NCBI RefSeq assembly: GCF_051233475.1
Contig: NZ_JBKFGH010000018.1
Span: 1-64,000 of the forward strand
DNA: 64,000 nucleotides
DNA from: Bacillus_BU sp051233475
Lineage (GTDB): Bacteria; Bacillota; Bacilli; Bacillales; Cytobacillaceae
Direction: 5' to 3'
Below the pieces are notes generated by a model. The model saw only the letters and a list, made by a program, of their open reading frames with translations. It ran no database searches and was not told the DNA's origin. Positions 7,533-15,427 of the stretch are shown in pieces (position 1 is the first letter of the stretch; every line of letters begins with the position of its first letter). The translations under genes and the position numbers were made by a program.

Positions 7533-8369
7533 ATGAAAAAACTTGCATTTATTGGGGCCGGTTCAATGGCTGAAGCAATGATTTCAGGCATTGTCGAAAA
7601 CAACTTCCTTAAAGGGGAACAAATTTGGGTAACAAACCGAAGCAATCAAGAAAAGTTGGATCGCCTTCATCAAAAATATGGTGTAAATGGCACTTATGAT
7701 TTAAGCGAGCTATTGGAAAATGCGGATGCCGTTATTTTAGCAATGAAGCCGAAAGAAGCTGCCACTGGGATTTCGCAAATTCGCGCTTATTTAACCGAAA
7801 ACACAATGCTCATCAGTGTGTTAGCAGGTGTGTCAATCGAGAGCATTGAACTGCTTGCTGAAAAAAAATTACCTGTTGTTAGAGCGATGCCAAATACATC
7901 AGCAACTGTTGGCAAATCAGCAACTGGTCTAGCTATTAATTCATATGTCTCTGACCGTCAAAAGGAAATTGTGCAAGCCATTTTCGAAACAGTTGGCTTA
8001 ACCACTTTTGTTGAAGAAAATCAGATTGATGCGATAACTGGCCTTTCTGGAAGCGGCCCGGCCTATATTTATTATTTGATCGAAGCGATGGAAAAAGGAG
8101 CAGATGAAATCGGACTTGATAAAGATGTAGCCAAGGACCTGATTGTGCAAACCTTGCAAGGAGCTGCTGAGATGGTCGCTAAATCAACTAAGCCATCTTA
8201 TCAATTACGGTCCGAGGTAACGAGCCCAGGCGGAACGACTGAAGCAGGAATTCGCGTGTTAGAGTCGTTTGAGGTACAAAAGGCCTTTATTCAATGCATT
8301 AAAGAAGCTACTGCTCAATCGAAACGTCTCGGCATCGCCCTTAGTGACGAACTGTATCCGGTAAAGTAA
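7533..8369 (+). CDS. proI: Pyrroline-5-carboxylate reductase ProI
   Basis: A 278-residue NADPH-dependent enzyme making the last step of proline synthesis, P5C to L-proline. The dinucleotide motif GAGSMAEAM lies at the N terminus. The C-terminal dimerisation domain carries LSGSGPAYIYYLIEAM and the family signature around SPGGTTEAGI, which binds substrate. Length is usual for ProC/ProI. The ATG follows AAAGGGGAAC. Control is by the proline T-box 320 bp upstream. A repeat element separates riboswitch and gene. Confidence 0.95.
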   Translation: MKKLAFIGAGSMAEAMISGIVENNFLKGEQIWVTNRSNQEKLDRLHQKYGVNGTYDLSELLENADAVILAMKPKEAATGISQIRAYLTENTMLISVLAGVSIESIELLAEKKLPVVRAMPNTSATVGKSATGLAINSYVSDRQKEIVQAIFETVGLTTFVEENQIDAITGLSGSGPAYIYYLIEAMEKGADEIGLDKDVAKDLIVQTLQGAAEMVAKSTKPSYQLRSEVTSPGGTTEAGIRVLESFEVQKAFIQCIKEATAQSKRLGIALSDELYPVK

Positions 8370-8387
8370 ATAAAAAGTTGGAAAAAA

Positions 8388-8416
8388 TTCCTTAATCATT
8401 AAGCCTCTGCTATACT
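8388..8416 (+). promoter_or_regulatory. Possible promoter of namA
   Basis: TATACT at 8411-8416 fits a -10, and TTCCTT at 8388-8393 is a poor -35. The proI-namA gap is 90 bp with no terminator seen, so readthrough from proI is also possible. Confidence 0.3.
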
Positions 8417-8459
8417 TGTGATATCTTTAGATTCACGAAATAAAAGGAGGCTTTTTATT

Positions 8460-9482
8460 TTGACTGCAAAGTTATTTTATCCCTATACCATAAAAGGGCT
8501 CACCTTAAAAAATCGTGTGGTAATGGCACCGATGTGTATGTATTCTTCTGAAAAAGAAGATGGAACGATGAGTAACTGGCACATCACTCATTATGTGAGC
8601 AGAGCTGTTGGCCAAGTTGGGCTAATCATCATTGAAGCAACTGCTGTCACCGCACAGGGCCGGATTTCGAACCGAGATTTAGGAATATGGAACGATGAGC
8701 ATGTGGAAGGCTTCAAAAAGCTGACCCAACTCGTAAAGGAACATGGCACAAAGATCGGTATTCAACTTGCTCATGCCGGAAGAAAAGCTGGAGTAGAGGG
8801 AGAGATTCTTGCTCCTTCGGTGATTCCATTTGATCAAAACTCAAAAACACCAAAAGAAATGACAAAAGAGGAAATCAGCGAGACAATTGAAGCATTCAAA
8901 CAAGGAGCAGAACGGGCAAAACGCGCTGGCTTTGATGTCATTGAAATTCATGCGGCACACGGCTACCTTATCCACGAGTTTTTGTCACCGCTAAGCAATC
9001 AACGCCATGACGAATACGGGGGTACCGCTGAAAATCGCTATCGTATTTTAAAAGAAGTGATTGAAGCGGTGAAAACGGTTTGGAACGGCCCATTGCTAGT
9101 AAGAGTATCTGCAAGTGATTATCATGAACAAGGTTTAAAGGCTGAGGACTTTATTACAATCGGGCAATGGCTGAAGGAACAAGGAGTTGATCTTGTTGAT
9201 GTAAGTTCGGGCGGACTTGTTCACGCTGCTATTTCAATCTATCCTGGCTATCAGGTAAAGCTCTCTGAAACGATTAAGCAGCAGGCCGACATTCCCACTG
9301 GTGCAGTCGGACTGATCACCTCCCCACTGCATGCTGAAGAAATTCTGCAAAATGAACGGGCTGATCTCATATTCCTTGCAAGAGAACTGCTGCGCGACCC
9401 GTACTGGCCAAGAACGGCAGCTAAACAGCTTGGGGTAAACATAGAAGGTCCAAAGCAGTATGAGCGGGGCTGGAATTATTAA
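8460..9482 (+). CDS. namA: NADPH dehydrogenase NamA (old yellow enzyme)
   Basis: A 340-residue FMN-dependent ene-reductase of the YqjM class, which reduces activated C=C bonds and is linked to electrophile and oxidative stress. Residues typical of this class are present: Cys26 and Tyr28 in PMCMYSS, the QLAHAGRKA segment, the pair of His in IEIHAAHGYLIHEF near 165-168, and the C-terminal YERGW arginine finger. The start is TTG at 8460, nine bases after AGGAGG; an upstream GTG adds 14 residues foreign to the family. It ends at a bidirectional terminator. Confidence 0.95.
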   Translation: MTAKLFYPYTIKGLTLKNRVVMAPMCMYSSEKEDGTMSNWHITHYVSRAVGQVGLIIIEATAVTAQGRISNRDLGIWNDEHVEGFKKLTQLVKEHGTKIGIQLAHAGRKAGVEGEILAPSVIPFDQNSKTPKEMTKEEISETIEAFKQGAERAKRAGFDVIEIHAAHGYLIHEFLSPLSNQRHDEYGGTAENRYRILKEVIEAVKTVWNGPLLVRVSASDYHEQGLKAEDFITIGQWLKEQGVDLVDVSSGGLVHAAISIYPGYQVKLSETIKQQADIPTGAVGLITSPLHAEEILQNERADLIFLARELLRDPYWPRTAAKQLGVNIEGPKQYERGWNY

Positions 9483-9500
9483 TCAATAGATATAAGTAAA

Positions 9501-9534
9501 AGAAAAGCTGAACAAATATAGGTTCAGCTTTTCT
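9501..9534. terminator. Bidirectional terminator, namA / LysR gene
   Basis: A perfect 13-bp stem (9501-9513 with 9522-9534) with an 8-base loop and T-rich flanks on both strands. Confidence 0.85.
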
Positions 9535-9586
9535 TTTATCCAATGATCGCGACCTGTGAAATATAATTTTAGTCCTTCTTTGCAGA

Positions 9587-10468
9587 CTAAGTAACGTCTG
9601 CATTAGAGGACAATTCAGCCTTTAAAAATCTTAAAAAAGTTTTCATTTCAGCGGTTTCTACTTTCGTAACTACATAGGTTGCCGAGACAGGCAAAGTTAT
9701 TTTATCTGAGTGAATTTCTACTAATTTCCCCACTTTAATTTCTTCTTTTACCATCATCATCGGCAAATAAGATACACCTAGCCCCTCCTCAATAAAACGT
9801 TTTGTAATTTCTACTTGATTAACTGCCATCGACTGGATAGCAGGATAGTGGCTTTTAATAATCGGTAAAAGTTCATCCCAATATTCGGGATGATTATGTG
9901 TGATTAACCTAAATTTATTTAGAGCTGTTTTTTCGTCAAGATGCACTCCGTTTTCACTAGATCCAACTAAGATGACTGGCTCTTCGTGGACGATGACTGA
10001 ATTTATATTTGTTTGTACTGGTTGTATCCTTGATAGTCCTAAGTCCGCTCTACCTGAGCTGATTTCCTCACCAATGTCAAAAGATTGAACAATGTTTATA
10101 ATAACCTCTATATCTGGATTCTCATTCATAAATTTCCGCAAAAGGGATGGGAGAATCGCTGAAGCTATTTGCGGCGCACTAGCAATAATTAACTTCCGAT
10201 TATAGCCCTGCTTCCACAAATTGAAGTCTTCCAATCTTTGTTCATATTTCTCAATAATCTCAATGGCATAGGGGAGAAATTTAAGCCCAGCTGCTGTCAG
10301 GGTTACAGTTTTTCCTGCTCGGGTAAATAATTCAATATTTAACTGACTCTCAAGCCGTTTGATGTGCTTCGTTATCGCAGGCTGGGTAAGAAAAAGCTCT
10401 TCTGAGGCTTGCCGAAAATTTTCATATTTAGCTGCAGTAATAAAGGTTTTTAACCACTTAATATCCAT
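9587..10468 (-). CDS. LysR-family transcriptional regulator
   Basis: A 293-residue LysR regulator. The N-terminal helix-turn-helix covers about 18-37 (FRQASEELFLTQPAITKHI). The effector-binding domain follows from about 90. The ATG follows AGGGGAT. It is divergent from a methyltransferase gene across a 115-bp gap holding a perfect inverted repeat with the T-N11-A pattern. By the usual LysR arrangement it probably controls itself and the divergent gene. The effector is unknown. It is not part of the B. subtilis order here, so this pair looks like an addition between namA and rnz. Confidence 0.88.
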   Translation of the reverse strand: MDIKWLKTFITAAKYENFRQASEELFLTQPAITKHIKRLESQLNIELFTRAGKTVTLTAAGLKFLPYAIEIIEKYEQRLEDFNLWKQGYNRKLIIASAPQIASAILPSLLRKFMNENPDIEVIINIVQSFDIGEEISSGRADLGLSRIQPVQTNINSVIVHEEPVILVGSSENGVHLDEKTALNKFRLITHNHPEYWDELLPIIKSHYPAIQSMAVNQVEITKRFIEEGLGVSYLPMMMVKEEIKVGKLVEIHSDKITLPVSATYVVTKVETAEMKTFLRFLKAELSSNADVT

Positions 10469-10483
10469 GCTTATCCCCTACTC

Positions 10484-10502
10484 TAATAACAAACCGTTAT
10501 TA
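10484..10502. promoter_or_regulatory. Likely LysR operator
   Basis: A perfect inverted repeat TAATAAC-N5-GTTATTA contains T-N11-A (10487-10499). It lies 16 bp upstream of the LysR start and 82 bp upstream of the divergent methyltransferase gene. Confidence 0.6.
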
Positions 10503-10583
10503 AAAATACAAATTTATGTTAATTTTCATTATAAATAAATTACCATATAATTCAAGTAACAATCAATCAAAGGGGGAACGATA

Positions 10584-11267
10584 ATGGTAACAAGAGATGA
10601 AGTAAAGGAAAAGTTCAATGAAAATGCAAGCCAATATGATCAACAAAGGGAAAAATTGATTCCGTGCTTTAAGGATTTTTATTCTATCCCCGTTTCCGTT
10701 TTAGAAACAAGCAAGGAGGAACCAGCCGTCCTAGATATCGGCGCAGGCACTGGTTTATTAACTTCTTTTATTTTAAAAAAGTTCCCAAAAGCGAAGGTTA
10801 CCTTAATTGATCTATCTGAAAAAATGATCGAAAAAGCAAGACAAAGATTTAAGAATTACGATAATATCACATATATTGTTGAGGATTATACGAAATATCA
10901 TTTTAATAAAAAATTTGATATGATTGTATCTTCCTTATCGATTCACCATTTAACAGACCCTGAAAAAAGAAGATTGTATGACCATATTTACGGAGTGTTA
11001 AAAACCGACGGAGTATTTATAAATGCTGACCAGGTTCTTGGCCAAACACCCTTTATTGAGTCACTTTATAAAAACGACTGGAAAAATAAAATTGAACATA
11101 GCGGCTTAACACAAGAAGAGCTAAAGGCTGCACACGAACGAACCAAATTAGATAAAATGGCAACTTTAGATATGCAGTTAAACTGGCTTAAGGAAATTGG
11201 TTTTCATGATGTAGATTGTATCTATAAATATTTTAATTTTGTGGTTATATTTGCCAGAAAGGTTTAA
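10584..11267 (+). CDS. Class I SAM-dependent methyltransferase
   Basis: A 227-residue methyltransferase. Motif I VLDIGAGTG is at 49-57, the acidic end of strand 2 is VTLIDLSEKMIEKA, and motif II/III appears as FDMIVSSLSIHHL. This is the UbiE/Tam-like fold. The substrate is unknown. AAGGGGG precedes the ATG. It is divergent from the LysR gene and may be its target. The SET-domain gene follows after 69 bp without a strong terminator. Confidence 0.87.
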   Translation: MVTRDEVKEKFNENASQYDQQREKLIPCFKDFYSIPVSVLETSKEEPAVLDIGAGTGLLTSFILKKFPKAKVTLIDLSEKMIEKARQRFKNYDNITYIVEDYTKYHFNKKFDMIVSSLSIHHLTDPEKRRLYDHIYGVLKTDGVFINADQVLGQTPFIESLYKNDWKNKIEHSGLTQEELKAAHERTKLDKMATLDMQLNWLKEIGFHDVDCIYKYFNFVVIFARKV

Positions 11268-11336
11268 CAAAACAGTTGCTTTCAGTTCCAACAACTGTTA
11301 GCTTTAAGAATAGTAAATAACTTGAAGGAGAAAAAC

Positions 11337-11735
11337 ATGATTGAAATAAAGACTTCCAAACTTAGCGACGGCGAGCTTAATAGAGGTGTTTTCGCGACAC
11401 GGGATATCGCCAAAGGTGAGTTAATCCATGAAGCACCTGTTCTACCCTATCCAAATGATGAGCATATTCACATCGAGAAAACGCTTCTCGCCGATTATGC
11501 ATTTGAATATGGTAAAAACCATTCTGCCATTCTATTAGGGTATGGCATGCTGTTTAACCATTCATATCAGCCAAATGCCACATATGAAATTAACTTTCCG
11601 AACCATACCTTTGACTTCTTTGCTTACAAAGATATTAAGGCAGGGGAAGAAATTCTAATCAATTATAATGGAGACATTGATGATACCGATCCACTTTGGT
11701 TTAATATGGACGAAAATGATAAAACCAAAGAATAA
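11337..11735 (+). CDS. SET domain-containing protein
   Basis: A 132-residue stand-alone SET domain. Visible motifs are RGVFATRDI (16-24), LGYGMLFNHS with the NHS signature at 74-76, and GEEILINYNG (103-112) including the catalytic Tyr. SET domains transfer methyl groups to lysine; in bacteria the targets are mostly unknown. The ATG at 11337 sits 6 bases after GAAGGAG; the in-frame TTG upstream lies inside that ribosome site. It could share a transcript with the methyltransferase gene before it. Two methylation genes beside one LysR gene suggest a common purpose, but that is inference. Confidence 0.85.
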   Translation: MIEIKTSKLSDGELNRGVFATRDIAKGELIHEAPVLPYPNDEHIHIEKTLLADYAFEYGKNHSAILLGYGMLFNHSYQPNATYEINFPNHTFDFFAYKDIKAGEEILINYNGDIDDTDPLWFNMDENDKTKE

Positions 11736-11750
11736 TACCACAGATTCAAG

Positions 11751-11783
11751 AAAGACGTGAGGATAACTTGCGTCTTTTTTTAT
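11751..11783 (+). terminator. Terminator after the SET-domain gene
   Basis: A 7-bp stem (11751-11757 with 11771-11777) with a 13-base loop leads into a T run. Confidence 0.75.
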
Positions 11784-11900
11784 TTTCAAAAAGATTTTAT
11801 GTAAAAATGTGCAATTGTCTATCATTTTGTTAGACCTTTGTCCAAACGACTTGCTCTTTTTTTAATAAACTATTAAGGAAACTTAAAGGAGGGAAGAGTA

Positions 11901-12206
11901 GTGAGCAGAGTATGGAGAAACCCTGATTTCTTCGGAAGAAATCGCCGTTCTAATAACAATGACGTTCGTAACGATGTAGATGTGGAGGCAGATGTAAATT
12001 CTAGAATTGATAACGACCTAGATAATGATAATGATATTAACCTAAAAGACAAAAACACAAATGTAGCTAATGCCAGAGTTTTTAATAGCGGTAACTCTAA
12101 TATAGATGTCGATATTAATGTTGATAGTGATTCACGCGCAAGAGTCCGTTCAAGATCCGAGGCAGATTCAGATCAGGAGCAGGAACAAGAACAGGAGCAA
12201 GACTAA
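11901..12206 (+). CDS. Asn/Asp-rich small protein, possibly spore-associated
   Basis: A 101-residue protein of very low complexity. After a basic start (SRVWRNPDFFGRNRRS) it alternates Asn, Asp and Val, has an Arg/Ser stretch near 78-86 and ends in a Gln-Glu repeat. It contains the motif NSGNSNIDVDINVD near 62-75. GTG at 11901 follows a strong AAAGGAGGG. I do not recognise a named family; composition resembles coat or exosporium-surface proteins. The next gene carries a similar NSGNS motif, so the two are probably functionally paired. A minus-strand frame over it is a shadow. Confidence 0.7.
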   Translation: MSRVWRNPDFFGRNRRSNNNDVRNDVDVEADVNSRIDNDLDNDNDINLKDKNTNVANARVFNSGNSNIDVDINVDSDSRARVRSRSEADSDQEQEQEQEQD

Positions 12207-12211
12207 CGATG

Positions 12212-12238
12212 AAAGGGATACTTAAACAGTATCCCTTT
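12212..12238 (+). terminator. Hairpin between the two NSGNS genes
   Basis: A perfect 10-bp stem (12212-12221 with 12229-12238) is followed only by CGTTT. It may be a weak terminator that lowers expression of the second gene. Confidence 0.5.
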
Positions 12239-12267
12239 CGTTTAACAAAAACTAGGAAGGGGTAAAT

Positions 12268-12555
12268 ATGCAGGAATCTATTGAAAATAAACTTAAAACT
12301 GTGATTGAGAATAGTGGGAACTCTGAAGTTGATCTAAATGTGAATATAGAAATTGATACGAAAGCACTCGCTTATGGACTATTATGCAGTTTATATGCAA
12401 AGGGAGAAATAACGGAATCCGAGCTGGAAAAAGCAGTTCAAAAACTAGATTCATTAATAGACCGGGATAAGAAAAGAAACGGAAAAAATATGTATATTGA
12501 AAATAAACCAAACCTATTTGGTTTTCCAAAACAAAATAAAAGAAGAAAATGGTAA
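12268..12555 (+). CDS. Small protein paired with the Asn/Asp-rich gene
   Basis: A 95-residue protein. Residues about 14-30 hold NSGNSEVDLNVNIEID, echoing the motif in the preceding gene. A predicted helical part follows (LLCSLYAKGEITESELEKAVQKLDSLI), then a basic tail ending in KQNKRRKW. The ATG follows GGAAGGGG. It lies 61 bp after the upstream gene on the same strand. The function is not known. No signal peptide or membrane segment is seen. A role in the spore surface is a guess from composition and pairing. Confidence 0.68.
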   Translation: MQESIENKLKTVIENSGNSEVDLNVNIEIDTKALAYGLLCSLYAKGEITESELEKAVQKLDSLIDRDKKRNGKNMYIENKPNLFGFPKQNKRRKW

Positions 12556-12573
12556 TATACTTTTTCTTCTTTT
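12537..12573 (+). terminator. A/T-rich hairpin at the end of the 95-aa gene
   Basis: AAAAGAAGAAAA pairs with TTTTTCTTCTTTT around the stop codon. A second small hairpin, CCCC-TTCGT-GGGG, at 12617-12629 is followed by ATTTTATTTTT and may be the main stop signal. Confidence 0.5.
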
Positions 12574-12646
12574 ATCGTACAAAATAAGTGCCAAACTAAT
12601 TTCAATATGGTTGGCAGCCCCTTCGTGGGGATTTTATTTTTACGAC

Positions 12647-13579
12647 TCAACTATTTTTTTGTAATGGAATGTCAATTTCTTTGAAATCCTCAGCTATTTC
12701 GGTATCATGAAAAATTTCTTTTGCTTCAGCAACAAGCTCTTTCCAGGCATCTCTGTCATAACGTGAGCTTATATGGGTCAAGCAAAGCTTTTTTACACCT
12801 GCTCGTTTGGCTATTTCGGCTGCTTGGTGAGTAGTAGAATGGAAGTAGTCACGGGCTAGATCTTCCTCCCCTTTTGAAAAAGTTGCCTCATGCACGAGCA
12901 AATCCGCTTCAAAAGCCAATTCTTCTGCATTTTCACACTTTCTCGTATCACCAAGAATGGTTACAATTCTCCCCTTCTGTTTAGGTCCTAAAAATTTAAC
13001 AGCCTCAATCACTGTACCATCTTCTAGCGTTACATTTTCACCATTCTTGATTTTTTTATAAATCGGGCCCGGCTTAATTCCAGCTTTAGATAACTCGTCT
13101 GCACGCAATGTTCCGGGACGATCTTTTTCAACAATGCGAAATCCGTAAGACCGGATCCCATGGTCTAAAGACAGCGCCTCTACGAGAAATTGGTCATCTT
13201 CAAAAATAGTGCCCTCCTCGATCTCAATCACCTTTAAAGGATATTTTAAATAGGTCTGACTGACCGTTAAACTTACATTAATATATTCATTCAAACCTTT
13301 TGGACCGTATACGGTAACTTCGGTTTCTCCTCCCTGAAATGAACGGCTCGAGAGTAAACCCGGCAATCCGTATAGATGATCGCCGTGAAGGTGTGTAATA
13401 AAGATTTTTTCAATTCTACGTGGTTTAATGGCTGTATGTAAAATTTGATGTTGGGTCGCCTCCCCACAATCAAAAAGCCAAACACTTCCCCGTTCCTCCA
13501 ATAGCTTTAAAGCAATCGAAGTGACGTTGCGAAGCTTAGCCGGTATTCCCGCACCGGTACCTAAAAAGAACACTTCCAC
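12647..13579 (-). CDS. rnz: Ribonuclease Z
   Basis: A 310-residue tRNA 3'-processing endonuclease of the MBL fold. The zinc motif THLHGDH gives His63, His65, Asp67 and His68, followed by the family signature YGLPGLLSSRS. Other ligands are in SLDHGIRSYGFR, GDTR and LTHISSRY. It cuts tRNA precursors that lack an encoded CCA. GTG at 13579 follows AAGGAG by nine bases. Length matches the bacterial short form. It is divergent from zwf, as in B. subtilis. Confidence 0.95.
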   Translation of the reverse strand: MEVFFLGTGAGIPAKLRNVTSIALKLLEERGSVWLFDCGEATQHQILHTAIKPRRIEKIFITHLHGDHLYGLPGLLSSRSFQGGETEVTVYGPKGLNEYINVSLTVSQTYLKYPLKVIEIEEGTIFEDDQFLVEALSLDHGIRSYGFRIVEKDRPGTLRADELSKAGIKPGPIYKKIKNGENVTLEDGTVIEAVKFLGPKQKGRIVTILGDTRKCENAEELAFEADLLVHEATFSKGEEDLARDYFHSTTHQAAEIAKRAGVKKLCLTHISSRYDRDAWKELVAEAKEIFHDTEIAEDFKEIDIPLQKNS

Positions 13580-13761
13580 TTACATTAACTCCTTCCCATT
13601 ACAAATCAAGCTCTCGGGAGCAAATTTCATTATATGCTAGCAATACTATAACATACAATAAAGTAATGAGTTTAGTCTCACCTATACCAGATGCAGAGGA
13701 TTAGGATATTAAGGCGAAAAAAGAAGAAAACTATCGATATATGTCACTTTATATTTGCTTA

Positions 13762-13790
13762 TTGATAAACAAAACGATAAAATTTTATAT
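13762..13790 (+). promoter_or_regulatory. Likely zwf promoter
   Basis: TTGATA (13762-13767), 17 bp, then TTATAT (13785-13790), about 64 bp upstream of the zwf start. Confidence 0.45.
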
Positions 13791-13853
13791 CTGTATAGGT
13801 CATTATCAATTATCTGCATATTATTGAATTTAAATAAAGAGAGGTACAGCATT

Positions 13854-15356
13854 GTGAACCAAACTGAAAAACCAACCGCATTGATTATGATTTTTGGAGC
13901 AACAGGCGATCTAGCAAATCGCAAGCTATTTCCTTCCCTCTATCAGCTCTATCAAAAAGGAAATTTAGATCGTTTTGCTGTGATTGGAGTTGCCCGTCGC
14001 TCCCTTACTGATGAACAATTTAAACAGAATGTGAAAGATTCTGTTTTATCTGCAGAAAATAGCAGTGAAAATATTGATGAATTTATTTCACACTTTTCTT
14101 ATCACTCCCATGATGTGACCGATTCAAGTTCTTATACTGCACTTAATCAGCTGGCTGAGGAGTTAGACAATCGTTTCAAGCTTAACGGCAACCGAATCTT
14201 TTATTTAGCGATGGCTCCTGAGTTCTTTGGAACAATTGCTGAGCATTTGAAAAAAGACGGATTAACAAATGTTAAAGGCTTTAAACGTTTAGTTATTGAA
14301 AAGCCGTTCGGTCATGACCTTGAATCTGCTAAAAAATTAAATAAACAAATTCGCACAGCTTTTTCAGAAAATGAAATCTATCGGATTGACCACTATCTGG
14401 GTAAAGAAATGGTCCAAAATATTGAGGTCATCCGTTTTGCAAACGCAATGTTCGAACCGCTGTGGAATAATCGATACATATCCAATATTCAAATTACTTC
14501 CAGTGAAGTATTAGGGGTAGAGGAACGAGGACGTTATTATGAAAAAAGCGGAGCACTCCGCGATATGGTTCAAAATCATATGTTGCAAATGGTTGCTCTG
14601 CTAGCAATGGAACCCCCTATCCGCCTTACCACGGACGAAATTCGCTCAGAAAAGGTTCGTGTTCTAAGGTCGTTAAGACAAGTAACGGGTGAAGATGTTG
14701 GTAAATATTTTGTGCGCGGTCAGTATGGCGAAGGTGTTGTAAATGGAGAGCAGCTTCCTGCTTACCGGAATGAAGACATGGTTGATCCTGAATCGACTAC
14801 TGAAACATTTGTGGCTGGAAAATTAATGATTGATAATTTCCGTTGGGCTGGAGTTCCATTTTACATCCGCACGGGTAAACGAATGTTAACGAAGCAAACG
14901 AAGATTGTTATTCAATTTAAAGATATTCCGATGAATTTGTATTACCAAACAGAACAAACATTGGCTCCAAACCTGCTTGTTATTCATATTCAACCTGAAG
15001 AGGGAATCACCCTCCACTTAAATGCAAAGAAATTTGGACAAAGCCTTGATGCCACTCCGGTAAAGATGAGCTTTGCCAATAAAGGAATTAATGGAATGAA
15101 TACTCCAGAAGCCTATGAACTGCTCCTTTTTGATTGCATGCGCGGTGATGCTACCAACTTTACACACTGGGATGAAGTAGCCCTCTCTTGGAGCTTTGTT
15201 GATAACATCTCCAATGCTTGGAGAAACATGAAGGAAACAAGCTTTCCAAATTATGAATCCGGGAAAATGGGCCCGCAAGCAGCTCATGAATTGCTAGAAA
15301 AAGATGGCTTCCACTGGTGGCCTGTGACAACCTTAGACGTTGAGACATGTAATTAA
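13854..15356 (+). CDS. zwf: Glucose-6-phosphate 1-dehydrogenase
   Basis: A 500-residue enzyme for the first step of the oxidative pentose phosphate path, making NADPH. The NADP-binding motif GATGDLA is at 15-21, EKPFG at 149-153, and the substrate signature RIDHYLGKE puts the catalytic base at His180. GTG at 13854 follows GAGAGG by nine bases; the longer open frame upstream has no ribosome site and runs through the promoter. Its partner gndA lies opposite, 1.2 kb away, across a repeat array. A strong terminator follows. Confidence 0.95.
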   Translation: MNQTEKPTALIMIFGATGDLANRKLFPSLYQLYQKGNLDRFAVIGVARRSLTDEQFKQNVKDSVLSAENSSENIDEFISHFSYHSHDVTDSSSYTALNQLAEELDNRFKLNGNRIFYLAMAPEFFGTIAEHLKKDGLTNVKGFKRLVIEKPFGHDLESAKKLNKQIRTAFSENEIYRIDHYLGKEMVQNIEVIRFANAMFEPLWNNRYISNIQITSSEVLGVEERGRYYEKSGALRDMVQNHMLQMVALLAMEPPIRLTTDEIRSEKVRVLRSLRQVTGEDVGKYFVRGQYGEGVVNGEQLPAYRNEDMVDPESTTETFVAGKLMIDNFRWAGVPFYIRTGKRMLTKQTKIVIQFKDIPMNLYYQTEQTLAPNLLVIHIQPEEGITLHLNAKKFGQSLDATPVKMSFANKGINGMNTPEAYELLLFDCMRGDATNFTHWDEVALSWSFVDNISNAWRNMKETSFPNYESGKMGPQAAHELLEKDGFHWWPVTTLDVETCN

Positions 15357-15363
15357 TAGTTTT

Positions 15364-15397
15364 AAGACCCGCATCAATGTGATGCGGGTCTTTTATT
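15364..15397 (+). terminator. zwf terminator
   Basis: A perfect 12-bp stem (15364-15375 with 15381-15392), 5-base loop, then TTTATTT. Confidence 0.93.
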
Positions 15398-15427
15398 TAG
15401 AAAAAGGATGACCTCACAATCAAGAAA

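Noticed and set aside
13755..13853. Longer G6PDH N terminus from 13755
   Set aside because: It reads through the likely promoter and has no ribosome site; GTG at 13854 has one.
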